Below are positions 55,324 to 64,000 of a DNA stretch of 64,000 nucleotides, one piece after another. Origin of the DNA: Bacteroidales bacterium (lineage in GTDB: Bacteria > Bacteroidota > Bacteroidia > Bacteroidales > UBA10428); contig JAFGSZ010000090.1 of the NCBI GenBank assembly GCA_016934395.1, positions 1 through 64,000 of the forward strand, written 5' to 3'. Below the pieces are notes generated by a model. That model did not search any database. It was not told the origin of the DNA and worked only from the letters and a program-made list of their open reading frames with translations. Positions within the stretch are counted from its first letter, which is position 1. Each line of letters begins with the position of its first letter. A program made the translations under genes and the position numbers.

Positions 55324-56037
55324 TTATCTGCCGCTTAATTGTCCGAACCGTTTATCGAGGGCTTCCGCCAGATAATCCAAATGCTTCTGATTTCTAACCT
55401 GGACCAGTATGTTATAATGAAAAGACAAATCATCTTCGCCAACAAATTTTATATTAGGTTGTGTATTGCTAATTCGCCAGGGCGAGGTCATTAAAATATT
55501 TCTAATAGACTCTTCGGTAGATGTAACACTTTCGGTTTTTCTTGTTTTTAAAATAAAGGAATTTTTCTCAAAAGTTTTTGATTCAGTCTTTTGCGAGATA
55601 ATTTCACTCCCTAATCTTGAATAAGGAACTTTTACAAGCCTGCCCTCCTGAGTTTGCAGCGAAATATGGGTTAAATACAACGATTCCACCCTGCCTGCCA
55701 CTTCTCCAAACTGAACATGGTCCCCTTCAGCATAATTATTTTGCACCCTGAAAATTACACCGGCAATAAAATCTTTTATAAAGAACCATCCAATGAGGAC
55801 GCTTAAAATAACGATCATACAAATAATTACAAGCTTATAGTATGACTTTTCGTTAAATAAGTAATTCGCCGACCAAAACACAATGACTACCCAGGTAACT
55901 GAAACAATAAGCGGCAACATTCTGCCAACAGTTTTTAAGATAAAATATTTTTTCCCAAACCTCTTAATAACAACCTGTAAAAATTTAAGAACAAAGTAGG
56001 TTGCAGTAACAATTACCAAAACAATTATGGGTTTCAT
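55324..56037 (-). CDS. MscS-family mechanosensitive channel-like protein
   Basis: The product has 237 residues with three predicted membrane helices (about 1-20, 42-62, 68-92) and the MscS pore-lining/beta domain: WFFIKDFIAGVIFRVQNNYAEGDHVQFGEVAGRVESLYLTHI in outline, then a short alpha/beta tail. The Gly/Ala-rich TM3 of E. coli MscS is only partly conserved. It would release solutes upon membrane tension. It starts 10 bases after the transporter-ATPase gene, so the two are almost certainly co-transcribed. Confidence 0.82.
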   Translation of the reverse strand: MKPIIVLVIVTATYFVLKFLQVVIKRFGKKYFILKTVGRMLPLIVSVTWVVIVFWSANYLFNEKSYYKLVIICMIVILSVLIGWFFIKDFIAGVIFRVQNNYAEGDHVQFGEVAGRVESLYLTHISLQTQEGRLVKVPYSRLGSEIISQKTESKTFEKNSFILKTRKTESVTSTEESIRNILMTSPWRISNTQPNIKFVGEDDLSFHYNILVQVRNQKHLDYLAEALDKRFGQLSGR

Positions 56038-56047
56038 TATTTATAAT

Positions 56048-59000
56048 TTATTGGTTTTCTAATAAATATTCTGTTACAAAATTATCCATATAAGGATTGA
56101 TAACATAAACGCCACTTGATTTCTCCTTAATCAGTCCGGCTAGAAATAAGGCATCTGTTATCCTCATAATTTTCCGTTCATCTAGCATTAATACACGTTT
56201 GATTTTTGAAACTGTCATTCGTTTGTGCAATATAATCTGGTATAAAACTACATGCCAGTCGTCGTGCATGTTTTCAAACACACTGGTATTTGGTTTTTCA
56301 GGAGAAACGATCTCCAGCTGGTCATCTGAACTTGCTGTAATATGAGACACCCAGGCATAAAGGGCCGTTCCGGGATTTCCTTTTGAATAGTTAAAATATT
56401 TATTAAATAAACCGGCAAGGCGAATTTCAGAAATTCCATCTTCGTGTTTTTTGCCCAGGTTGAATTTCATGCCCCCGGAATGGTGTCTGCGCATGATCAG
56501 ATCTTTTAATTCTTCTGAATCAAAAGGCTTGCAAGATATCACACTTATAAAACTATCAGCAAGATGTTGAATTTCGTTAATACGTTGATATGCAAAAGAG
56601 TTTATATTAGCAAGAATCAGGCATTTATCGCTGAATTTTTTTATCAGGTCTAATATTAACCGTAAAACAGCAAAACCGTTTTCTGTTGATTCCCACCAGA
56701 GCTCCAAATCATGAAAAACAATAACCTTTTTATAGGGTAATTTTTCAAAAACCTCATAAGCATTTCCATGTATTTCCAGCACGTTATTTAATTCATGTTC
56801 AAATTCATGTATGTCTGCGGATCCCATTATTGGAGGAAAAATATGATAAACCTGATTCGTTTGAAAATATTTACGGGTAACATGTCTGCAAAATGCAGTT
56901 TTTCCGGAATTACGCTCACCGGTTATCAGAATTCCGCCCCGGTAACCATTGTTATAGTGAAAAATTGCAGTATTAAATTGTTGCTCTTCTTCTTTTCTAT
57001 CGATCCAAAAATCTTCGCTAATGCTTGACCGGCCACTAAAAAGATTTTTGTAATAAGATGGTATATTTTCATACACATTCGGGTTTGGGCTTACTTTATC
57101 TATAAGGTTGAGAAAAATTTCAGATGGAGAATTTCCACTTTCCTGTTCCGACAATTCGCGGGCAAGCAAAATGCCCTCGCTCTGTGAGTAAAGCAGGCGC
57201 ACAGTTTTTTTCCTAAAAAATATCTTTATATTCTCCATCCACTTATCAAAACGGCTCTTGGTCTTTTTACCCTGGTATTCCCGTATAATATGCGTTAGTT
57301 CCTTACTGCTTACAGTAATTTTATAAGAAGACAGGGGCTCAAACGTATTATCTAGATTTACATTAATAATATGCTGCAAATCTGCACTCAGCTTTTTAAT
57401 TTTAGATCGGTCTTCTTTTAACTCTTCCAGCGATTCATCAATAATTTCCCGGATAGCCTGTTTTTTACCTTCATCAGTTGGAGTTATATTTTCAAGTTCA
57501 AAATGAAGATAACTTAAATGGTCCTTTACCTGGTACGTTAATTTTCTGACTTCATGTCCCATTTTCTCAAGGTTTTCATCCAACTGCCCTATTAACCGGG
57601 AATCTATAAAATGTCTTACCATTCTTCTTACAGGAATTTCGATCACTTCACTATCGTGCGCAGATATATCGTGAACACTTGAAAACGGGGTACTATATAT
57701 CCTTATTTCTTCAGGAATTTCTTCTATTACATCCACTAAGTTTTTACTGAGTAATTCTGTAAATTCATTTACATTTAAAAAAGCACTATTAATGTTTAAC
57801 TCGGGAATCATCGTGTTGTTGTCTATCTGATCCTTTACGCTCATTAAGTTACTTCTGAATTTTTCCAGTTTGGTAAGCAGCTCTGAATTTATCACTTGAG
57901 TAATGTTTCGCAGAAGTTCAGAACTTTCGTGCCGTACTTTATTTTTCAGGTTTAAAATAACCAAATCCAGCAACAGTTTATTCGAAATATAATAGATATT
58001 ATCGTACCATTCTCCGGGAAAAGATCTGTTTTTCTCCTCCATTTCCCGATAATAAGAATTCCTTCTTTTTTTCTTAGAGATTAACTTGTTAATGTCGATC
58101 TTTTCAAGATCATTACTCAACAATTGAATATTTTTTCTAAAATCAGTTAAAATCTCGTTTTTAAAATAATGGGTATTTTGAGTTACGTTCCGGTTAATGT
58201 GGGTAATTTTTTCTAAAAGTTCCGATTGCTTATTTTCAACAAGCAGCAGGTCAATATTTCCCCGGGTAATTTCTTTCGTGAAAAACTCCATTTGGGTGTC
58301 GAGTAAAACTAACCAGTCATTAATTGAAGAAATAAATTTTAGGCCGGAGATGTTGATTTCTTTTAAAAAATCGTGTAAATATTGTTGCCGGTTTTGTTCC
58401 AGATACAAACGTACAATCTTGCGAAAATTAATATGGCTGTTTATTGTTTTTTTTGCAAATGGCCTGATTAGTCTGTTTTTTCTTTTAAACCATCGGAGTT
58501 TTCGACTGTCAGACAACCGGATATTAAAAACGCTTTTATCGTATTTTACAGAAAGTTTTTTTTGAATGCTAAGAATATTTTCACTTAATTGATTACAATA
58601 CCAGTCAATTCCGGATGCCAGCACATTTTTTTGAAATTCTATCCTTTCAGTTATAAATTCGTCAATCAGGTTTTTTACTTTAATATATATATCGTACCGT
58701 ATTTTACTAATTATTTTAGCAGTCTTGTTTTTATCTTTTATTTGGCTCGTCTTATTTAGTTCTTTATAAGCAGATAAAGCTAAAGCCTCCAACTTCTGCA
58801 TTAGGGCACTTTGTTCACTGAAAAAAGGCAGAAAGGCTTTTTTATAAAATGTATCAAGAATCTTTAAGCCATCAGAATCAAACTGTTCGAGTTTTACATT
58901 GAGAAATGGATATTTGGTGGTATTTAACGGCGGCAGTTTAATAGTTTCGGTTTTAATGGTGTTCTCCATTTTTGTAACCTGTTCGTCGCCGATAATATTG

Positions 59001-61144
59001 TAATCTTCAAAATTGTTTGAAGCATTGATCAGGAGCATGGTGCCCATTTTGGCTGTCAGTTCAGTAACTTCCTCGTAAGTTGTATTTATTTCGTGAAACT
59101 TTTTATCGGGGATCCCTACAATAGTCAGGTCGGTATTTCCTGATTCTCTCCAAATAATTTGATTTTTCGGAAGCTGGTCAATACTGTTATTTATTACTTT
59201 AATTTCCATATTCACCCTGTATTCCGATAGAATATTTTCAAGTGAATTATAGATATTATCGATCATAATACTATCGTTAACAACAACAAACAGCCTAATC
59301 TCAGGATTGGTCCAATTGGGCGAAGTTGTAAGATGCCGGATAAGATTAATGGCAAACGAAAGATTATTTCCCCAGCCGCTCCACCATATATCGATAGTTT
59401 TATTTTTACCCATTCCTCTTTGGGCATCATACTTCAGAAATACAGAATTAAAATTATTTTTTTCCAGATGTTTGATTAAGTCGGTAAATGTTTGTTTTTT
59501 ATTTTTATCCCGGCTCCATCCCATTAAAATTGTATTGGGTTCTATGCCGCTAAAACCATAGAGTCTCATTATTTCATCCATGCCGGTATATATATCGCGG
59601 CAGGCATGATAGTTTTTGAAATATCCGCTATTTTCCTTTTTCTTTTCAATAATTCCCTGTTTTCTTGGTAAAATTTCGTTTTGTGTTTCTTCTAACTGAA
59701 ATCCGGTAAGTATCCCCAGCTTTCCGGATATATCCTTGCCAAGCATAGTCATATAGGGCCTGTCGGTTTCTTCACCCGAGAACATAATTATGTTTGGGCG
59801 CCAGTTGCGGTAATGCAGCGAATCGGTCTTCAGTTTCTGCAATCCTGATTTTACAAGAGATGCCCACAAACTGCTCCAGGCATCACCCGATTGCAGCACC
59901 AGTTCTTTTCTTTTGATATAGAGATAAACAGCGCCCAAAATAAACGTTGCTCCCAGCATGGCAACAAAATCAAGTTGTATCATCACGATCATACAGGCAA
60001 TTGAGCCAATAATACTTATCCATGCAGGAGTTTTAAAAGCCGGTCTGAAATCGGCGCTTGTTAATCTTTCAAATGCACAACTGAGATTCAGAAATCCATA
60101 AGTAGTAATAAAAAAGATAGACACAATACGAGCTATTACATCTAGTTCACCAATTAGAATACCTGCTTCAGCAATTATAAAAGTCAGCAACAAGGCATTT
60201 CTGGGTTCATTTGTTTTTCCGGTTCCCCTGGCAAAAAAACGGTGGGTGATCCGGTCTGTGGCTGTGGCCTGTAAAATCCGGGGTGCGCCTAATATACTGC
60301 CAAGTGCTGACGAGAGTGTGGCTCCCCAAATACCTGCGATAACCAACTCCGGTATCCATGCGATTTTTAGCAAAATTTTCGGGTCACCGGCCAATGCTTT
60401 GTGATCAACCGTATAAGAAAAGTAAAAGGCCAGGCCGATATAAACTATCAAGCCAACCATTATAGCGGATATTGATCCCAGGGGTATTGATTTTTTAGGA
60501 TCTTTTAAATCTCCCGACATTGATACTCCGGCCTCAAAACCAGTAACAGCAGGGAAAAATATTCCAAATAAAACCATTATAGGTATAGTGGCATTTGAAT
60601 TTGTTAAGAAAGGATGTTCCGGGGCAAATTCATGCTTGCCAAAAAAGATGGAAAGCAATGAAAGTACAATAGCGGCCATAATAAAATATTGTGTTTTAAG
60701 GGCAAGGGAGGTACTTATAAAAGTAATAATCGTAACTAAAAGAAGAATAGCACTTCCGGCAATTCTTATATTATCTTTCGTTAATTCAAATCCCCAAAAG
60801 TTTAAAAAACTTTCTGAAAATCCAATCAGATAAAGGCTCACGCTAAAAGATAATCCAACAAACAAAGCCAATCCAAGTGTACCTCCTATGGGAAGGCCCA
60901 AACTTCTGGAGATCATATAATACGTGCCGCCAGCCTGAACTTTTTTATCTGTGGCAATTGAAGAAACACTTAAACCTGTAGTTATGGAAATAATATGCGC
61001 AACGATAATAATCCCGATAGTAGCATATAATCCTGATTCACCAATGATCATAGGCAGGCGCATATACATTATAACGCCCAGGATGGTAAGAATGGACGGA
61101 GTAAATACCCCTCCGAAAGTCCCGAATTTATTTGATGAGGTCAT
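56048..61144 (-). CDS. SLC12-like cation-chloride/APC transporter fused to helical region and AAA-type ATPase
   Basis: A very large membrane protein of 1698 residues. Residues about 10-425 hold about 12 transmembrane helices of the APC superfamily, starting FGTFGGVFTPSILTILGVIM as in cation-chloride cotransporters; VLFGIFFPAVTGFEAGVSMSG in the fifth/sixth helix region is also SLC12-like. A cytoplasmic SLC12-type domain follows (about 430-745, HYRNWRPNIIMFSG). Residues about 760-1330 are charged and helical, probably coiled coil. Then an ATPase: Walker A GILITGERNSGKTAF (about 1409), Walker-B-like KVIVFHDLELWW (about 1477), and a winged-helix-like tail (about 1635-1690). Ordinary bacterial SLC12-like proteins end near residue 750. 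With mscS directly downstream, an osmotic or ion-homeostasis role is likely (inference). Confidence 0.75.
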   Translation of the reverse strand: MTSSNKFGTFGGVFTPSILTILGVIMYMRLPMIIGESGLYATIGIIIVAHIISITTGLSVSSIATDKKVQAGGTYYMISRSLGLPIGGTLGLALFVGLSFSVSLYLIGFSESFLNFWGFELTKDNIRIAGSAILLLVTIITFISTSLALKTQYFIMAAIVLSLLSIFFGKHEFAPEHPFLTNSNATIPIMVLFGIFFPAVTGFEAGVSMSGDLKDPKKSIPLGSISAIMVGLIVYIGLAFYFSYTVDHKALAGDPKILLKIAWIPELVIAGIWGATLSSALGSILGAPRILQATATDRITHRFFARGTGKTNEPRNALLLTFIIAEAGILIGELDVIARIVSIFFITTYGFLNLSCAFERLTSADFRPAFKTPAWISIIGSIACMIVMIQLDFVAMLGATFILGAVYLYIKRKELVLQSGDAWSSLWASLVKSGLQKLKTDSLHYRNWRPNIIMFSGEETDRPYMTMLGKDISGKLGILTGFQLEETQNEILPRKQGIIEKKKENSGYFKNYHACRDIYTGMDEIMRLYGFSGIEPNTILMGWSRDKNKKQTFTDLIKHLEKNNFNSVFLKYDAQRGMGKNKTIDIWWSGWGNNLSFAINLIRHLTTSPNWTNPEIRLFVVVNDSIMIDNIYNSLENILSEYRVNMEIKVINNSIDQLPKNQIIWRESGNTDLTIVGIPDKKFHEINTTYEEVTELTAKMGTMLLINASNNFEDYNIIGDEQVTKMENTIKTETIKLPPLNTTKYPFLNVKLEQFDSDGLKILDTFYKKAFLPFFSEQSALMQKLEALALSAYKELNKTSQIKDKNKTAKIISKIRYDIYIKVKNLIDEFITERIEFQKNVLASGIDWYCNQLSENILSIQKKLSVKYDKSVFNIRLSDSRKLRWFKRKNRLIRPFAKKTINSHINFRKIVRLYLEQNRQQYLHDFLKEINISGLKFISSINDWLVLLDTQMEFFTKEITRGNIDLLLVENKQSELLEKITHINRNVTQNTHYFKNEILTDFRKNIQLLSNDLEKIDINKLISKKKRRNSYYREMEEKNRSFPGEWYDNIYYISNKLLLDLVILNLKNKVRHESSELLRNITQVINSELLTKLEKFRSNLMSVKDQIDNNTMIPELNINSAFLNVNEFTELLSKNLVDVIEEIPEEIRIYSTPFSSVHDISAHDSEVIEIPVRRMVRHFIDSRLIGQLDENLEKMGHEVRKLTYQVKDHLSYLHFELENITPTDEGKKQAIREIIDESLEELKEDRSKIKKLSADLQHIINVNLDNTFEPLSSYKITVSSKELTHIIREYQGKKTKSRFDKWMENIKIFFRKKTVRLLYSQSEGILLARELSEQESGNSPSEIFLNLIDKVSPNPNVYENIPSYYKNLFSGRSSISEDFWIDRKEEEQQFNTAIFHYNNGYRGGILITGERNSGKTAFCRHVTRKYFQTNQVYHIFPPIMGSADIHEFEHELNNVLEIHGNAYEVFEKLPYKKVIVFHDLELWWESTENGFAVLRLILDLIKKFSDKCLILANINSFAYQRINEIQHLADSFISVISCKPFDSEELKDLIMRRHHSGGMKFNLGKKHEDGISEIRLAGLFNKYFNYSKGNPGTALYAWVSHITASSDDQLEIVSPEKPNTSVFENMHDDWHVVLYQIILHKRMTVSKIKRVLMLDERKIMRITDALFLAGLIKEKSSGVYVINPYMDNFVTEYLLENQ

Positions 61145-61246
61145 AGTTTTCCGATTCTTAATTTTTAAAGATCTTCAACAATTATTTTCAATCTTAAGCT
61201 TTTGACATATCTTGTAAATTTAGTCACAATAAAGACATGATTTTTT

Positions 61247-63226
61247 CTAATTTTCAGAAGTCTTTATTTTTGCAGCTTCATCGAAGTATTTTTTTGCTTC
61301 CGCGATGTTTCCCATTCGCTGGTAAGTTACTCCAATATTGATAACATTCTGTGCGTCGGATGGATCGAGTTTCATTGCCTGTATTAAAAAATTCAACGAA
61401 TTTTCAAAGTCACCGTTTATACCATATGCTACTCCGAGATCTTTATTTATCTGAATTCCCGAAGGATTTAATGTGTAGGCCTTATTTAAATAATATAGTG
61501 AGGAATCAATTTCTTGTTTAACCTTACCGTAAATATTCCCAAGCTTATAAAATGCCTCCCACCGGTTTGGATTAAACAGGGCAAGCTCTTTATAAATTAG
61601 AATTTGTTTGTCGATATTTTCTGTTTTATTTAAAATCAGGTTAATATTATTGTAAACATTCTCGTTCCATGGATTGTTTTCCAGAATTTTTTTATAGTAA
61701 TAATAGGTGCTGTCAATGTTTTTATCCCGGTCATAATATGCATTTCCCAGCAATAACAAAGCATCGGCATAATTAGGATGAATTTTTACCGATCGTTGCA
61801 GATAATAAACTGACTGGTCAAGCAGTGCTTTTTTTACTGTTGGATTTTTCTCGGATTTGGCCTTTTCAATAAGCGCCCCTCCGGCAGTACAATTGCTTTT
61901 TGCGCTATTATATGAAGTAAGAACATCAGTGGTAAATAAAGTATAATCGTTTTTCCAGACCTTGTTCCTGGTATATGTTTTAATAGAAAACAAAATTACA
62001 ATGGGAACCAGGATCAAATATAGATAAATTTGATTTTTCTGAGTGAATTTCACAAAAATTGATTTAAGCAAAATAGCCACCAGTATCACAAATCCAACCG
62101 AAGGAAAATAAAGAAACCGTTCATTCATAAATGTACCGATATTAACCAGCAGGTTAGAAAATGGAATTAATGCCACAATATAAAAAAGCAGGGCATAGGC
62201 CAGGGGATTTTTTTGCGGGTAAAGCAATCCAATTAACACTAACATCAGGAGGTATCCCAATCCCGGCAGAATAACCCAGAAATCTTCAAAATTTTGAAGG
62301 GCTATGTGGTATGGATAATAATCATAGGTTTGGGGATGGGGAAATACCAGAAGTTTAAAATATCGTCCGAGTACGTAAATTATGGTCGCGAGCCGCTGAT
62401 TTGAAGTGGCATATAAAAACGGATTATTCATCAGTTCCTGTGAAACAGCCTGGCCTGTTCCGGTTACCGTTTGCCTGATAATAAAATAGAGTAAGGCAGC
62501 AACCAACATAGGATACAACCCTGTAATAATACTTTTTAAAGAATTATTCCTGAAAAACCATGCTGTTAATGGAACAATTGCTAAAAAAACAGCAGCATTC
62601 TCTTTGGAAAGCAGCGCCAGGAAAAAAGATAGAAAAACAGGAATCAGGAGAATGTATTTTTTTGTTTCAAGAAGCCTTAGATAACCCATCAGGGTGAACA
62701 AAGAAAAAAGCAGGGCAAGTATTTCATCGCGTCCTTTAATGTTAGCTACTACCTCAGTATGTATAGGATGTACTGCAAATAAAAGGGCTGCGATAAATCC
62801 CAATTGCATAAACCAGGGTTTAAACAATTCATTAAAAAGCCGGGAAATCAATATATACAGTAATACAACGGTAAATGCATATAGTAACACATTTATCAGA
62901 TGATTGATCGTAGGATTTTCTCCAAAAAACTGATATTCGATGGCAAAAGTTGCTATAGATAACGGCCTGTATCTTCCACCGGGCACAAGGTCTTTTTTTT
63001 GTCCGAAAAATCCGGTAAATGAATCTTCTGAGAATATGCTCTTCAATCCATGTACACCCTTTTTTGTATAATCGTTTAGGGTAATGGTAATGGCATCATC
63101 AAGGGCATAATTGTTAAGCAGGGTGTTGCTATATAATATGCATGTAAAAGCAAAAAGGAGTATGGCCGGGCAGTAATGATTGAATGTTGATTTTACAGAT
63201 TGATTATCAGGGTTCAATTTCTTCAT
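61247..63226 (-). CDS. TMTC-like membrane glycosyltransferase with TPR repeats
   Basis: The ATG at 63226 is preferred over a TTG six bases earlier. The N-terminal part (about 20-420) has about ten membrane helices with an early acidic motif in the first loop (NNYALDDAITITLNDY), typical of GT-C enzymes, and the TMTC hallmark GGRYRPLSIATFAIEY with INVLLYAF. The C-terminal part (about 425-655) has five or six TPRs, such as YADALLLLGNAYYD and PSDAQNVINIGVTYQRMG. Eukaryotic TMTC proteins are O-mannosyltransferases; bacterial relatives are poorly characterised. The TPRs would face the periplasm. The MFS gene is 27 bases upstream. Confidence 0.75.
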   Translation of the reverse strand: MKKLNPDNQSVKSTFNHYCPAILLFAFTCILYSNTLLNNYALDDAITITLNDYTKKGVHGLKSIFSEDSFTGFFGQKKDLVPGGRYRPLSIATFAIEYQFFGENPTINHLINVLLYAFTVVLLYILISRLFNELFKPWFMQLGFIAALLFAVHPIHTEVVANIKGRDEILALLFSLFTLMGYLRLLETKKYILLIPVFLSFFLALLSKENAAVFLAIVPLTAWFFRNNSLKSIITGLYPMLVAALLYFIIRQTVTGTGQAVSQELMNNPFLYATSNQRLATIIYVLGRYFKLLVFPHPQTYDYYPYHIALQNFEDFWVILPGLGYLLMLVLIGLLYPQKNPLAYALLFYIVALIPFSNLLVNIGTFMNERFLYFPSVGFVILVAILLKSIFVKFTQKNQIYLYLILVPIVILFSIKTYTRNKVWKNDYTLFTTDVLTSYNSAKSNCTAGGALIEKAKSEKNPTVKKALLDQSVYYLQRSVKIHPNYADALLLLGNAYYDRDKNIDSTYYYYKKILENNPWNENVYNNINLILNKTENIDKQILIYKELALFNPNRWEAFYKLGNIYGKVKQEIDSSLYYLNKAYTLNPSGIQINKDLGVAYGINGDFENSLNFLIQAMKLDPSDAQNVINIGVTYQRMGNIAEAKKYFDEAAKIKTSEN

Positions 63227-63253
63227 TTCCAAAAGTATGTTGCAATAAATATA

Positions 63254-64000
63254 CTAAAAAGAATTTTTTTTCATCTGTGTTTGAATAACTTTCCATGCAC
63301 TTAAAAAACCGGTAATTAAAATAAATATTCCGGCTAAATATAATGCGGGTCGCAGGCCTTTTTTATCTGAAAGCAATCCCAGTAACGGACCAAACACTGC
63401 ATATATAATCCTTATAATCAGGCTGCGCAGAGAAAGCACTGTAGCCCTGATTTCAGATGCTGTATTCCGGTTAATATAATCTTTTAAGACAGGAGTAGCT
63501 ATTCCGCGGGCAAAATAAAATACAAAAAACAAAGCAATGGCCCAGGGTACAATAAATGTTCCCTGTAGAAAATATCCCAGTGAAATAAAACCGGTAATTA
63601 AATAAATAGTCTTTTTACTACCCAGCCAAAATTCAATTTTATGGGCATATAACGATCCGATGCCTACAGTTAAATTAAGAGCAGTCCATAATATTCCATA
63701 AAGTGCCCGGGGAGTTTCTATTTCAAAAAAATAGATTTGCGCAAACCACGCCATGGTCAGGGTTGAAAATCCGATTACCGACGATAAAAGAATTGTATTC
63801 CGAAGAGGTTTATTCTCAAAGAGGGCAAAATGGACAATTTTAAATATATAGGTAATTTTTTCAGGCCTTAGGTTTTTATGGCTTGAAGGATCTTTTAATA
63901 GCATTGCCGCTATTATTCCCAGAAAAGCTATTCCGGTTTGCACCTGATAGGGCAGGCGAGCACTTGAAATGGCTAAAAAAGCTCCCAGGATACCCGCTAT
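63254..64000 (-). CDS. MFS transporter, partial (5' end outside window)
   Basis: The frame stays open to the window edge at 64000, so the gene starts outside; the visible 248 codons are the C-terminal half of a major facilitator protein. About seven membrane helices are seen, with loop motifs in the second half such as LGLLSDKKGLRPALYLAG (an MFS A-like motif) and FYFARGIATPVLKDYINR. The substrate is unknown. The GTG at 63943 is internal, not the start, because the upstream codons continue a coherent membrane helix. Confidence 0.85.
   Translation of the reverse strand: MAGILGAFLAISSARLPYQVQTGIAFLGIIAAMLLKDPSSHKNLRPEKITYIFKIVHFALFENKPLRNTILLSSVIGFSTLTMAWFAQIYFFEIETPRALYGILWTALNLTVGIGSLYAHKIEFWLGSKKTIYLITGFISLGYFLQGTFIVPWAIALFFVFYFARGIATPVLKDYINRNTASEIRATVLSLRSLIIRIIYAVFGPLLGLLSDKKGLRPALYLAGIFILITGFLSAWKVIQTQMKKNSF

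Overview
The window looks like a chromosome segment from a free-living or environmental member of the Bacteroidota, probably order Bacteroidales/Marinilabiliales. This rests on low G+C, A-rich start regions with few Shine-Dalgarno sequences, lipoproteins with Bacteroidota-type lipoboxes, SusC/SusD/SusE-type proteins, a hybrid two-component regulator of the HTCS type, and a recF-DUF721 / ndk / nrnA / gldI-FKBP gene block known from this phylum. No rRNA, tRNA, CRISPR array, insertion sequence or prophage was seen. || Layout. (1) 1-673 is non-coding, with a heptamer repeat and a hairpin. (2) 674-6714 (+) is a compact signalling operon: a MarR-like regulator, a 1554-residue protein with four GAF-like repeats, two receiver-like domains and a pyruvate phosphate dikinase ATP-binding module, and a LuxR-type regulator whose receiver has lost its phosphorylation site. 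(3) 7021-7824 is an outer-membrane protein gene cut by one in-frame TGA. (4) gdhA follows at 8090. (5) 10155-14931 (+) is a four-gene carbohydrate operon: CE2 esterase, exported AGE-type epimerase, GH105-like hydrolase, GH5. (6) 14986-39025 (-) is a polysaccharide utilisation locus that reads as a beta-1,4-galactan (type I arabinogalactan / pectic galactan) system: HTCS, SusC, SusD, SusE-like lipoprotein, GH53, a large clan GH-A enzyme, two GH2 beta-galactosidases, a paralogue of the clan GH-A enzyme, and a second GH53 with an added N-terminal domain. (7) 39209-48699 is housekeeping: zinc-ribbon protein, TPR proteins, ribH, recF, DUF721, ndk, nrnA, three FKBP-type lipoproteins, rsmI. (8) 48707-55153 holds a DPP-IV-like peptidase, an MBL-fold hydrolase, a TonB-dependent receptor and OsmC. 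(9) 55324-64000 (-) holds an MscS-like channel, a 1698-residue SLC12-like transporter fused to a helical region and an AAA-type ATPase, a TMTC-like membrane glycosyltransferase with TPRs, and an MFS transporter running off the window. || How it works together (inference). The HTCS would sense galacto-oligosaccharides and switch on susC from an upstream region holding three direct repeats. Lipid-anchored GH53 endo-galactanase would cut galactan outside the cell, SusCD would import the pieces, and the GH2 and GH147-like enzymes would trim them to galactose. The convergent CE2/AGE/GH105/GH5 operon could handle an acetylated, uronic-acid-containing partner glycan. || The least familiar items are the SLC12-like transporter-ATPase fusion next to an MscS channel, the GAF4-REC2-PPDK signalling operon, and two structured intergenic elements near 9.6 kb and 42.3 kb.
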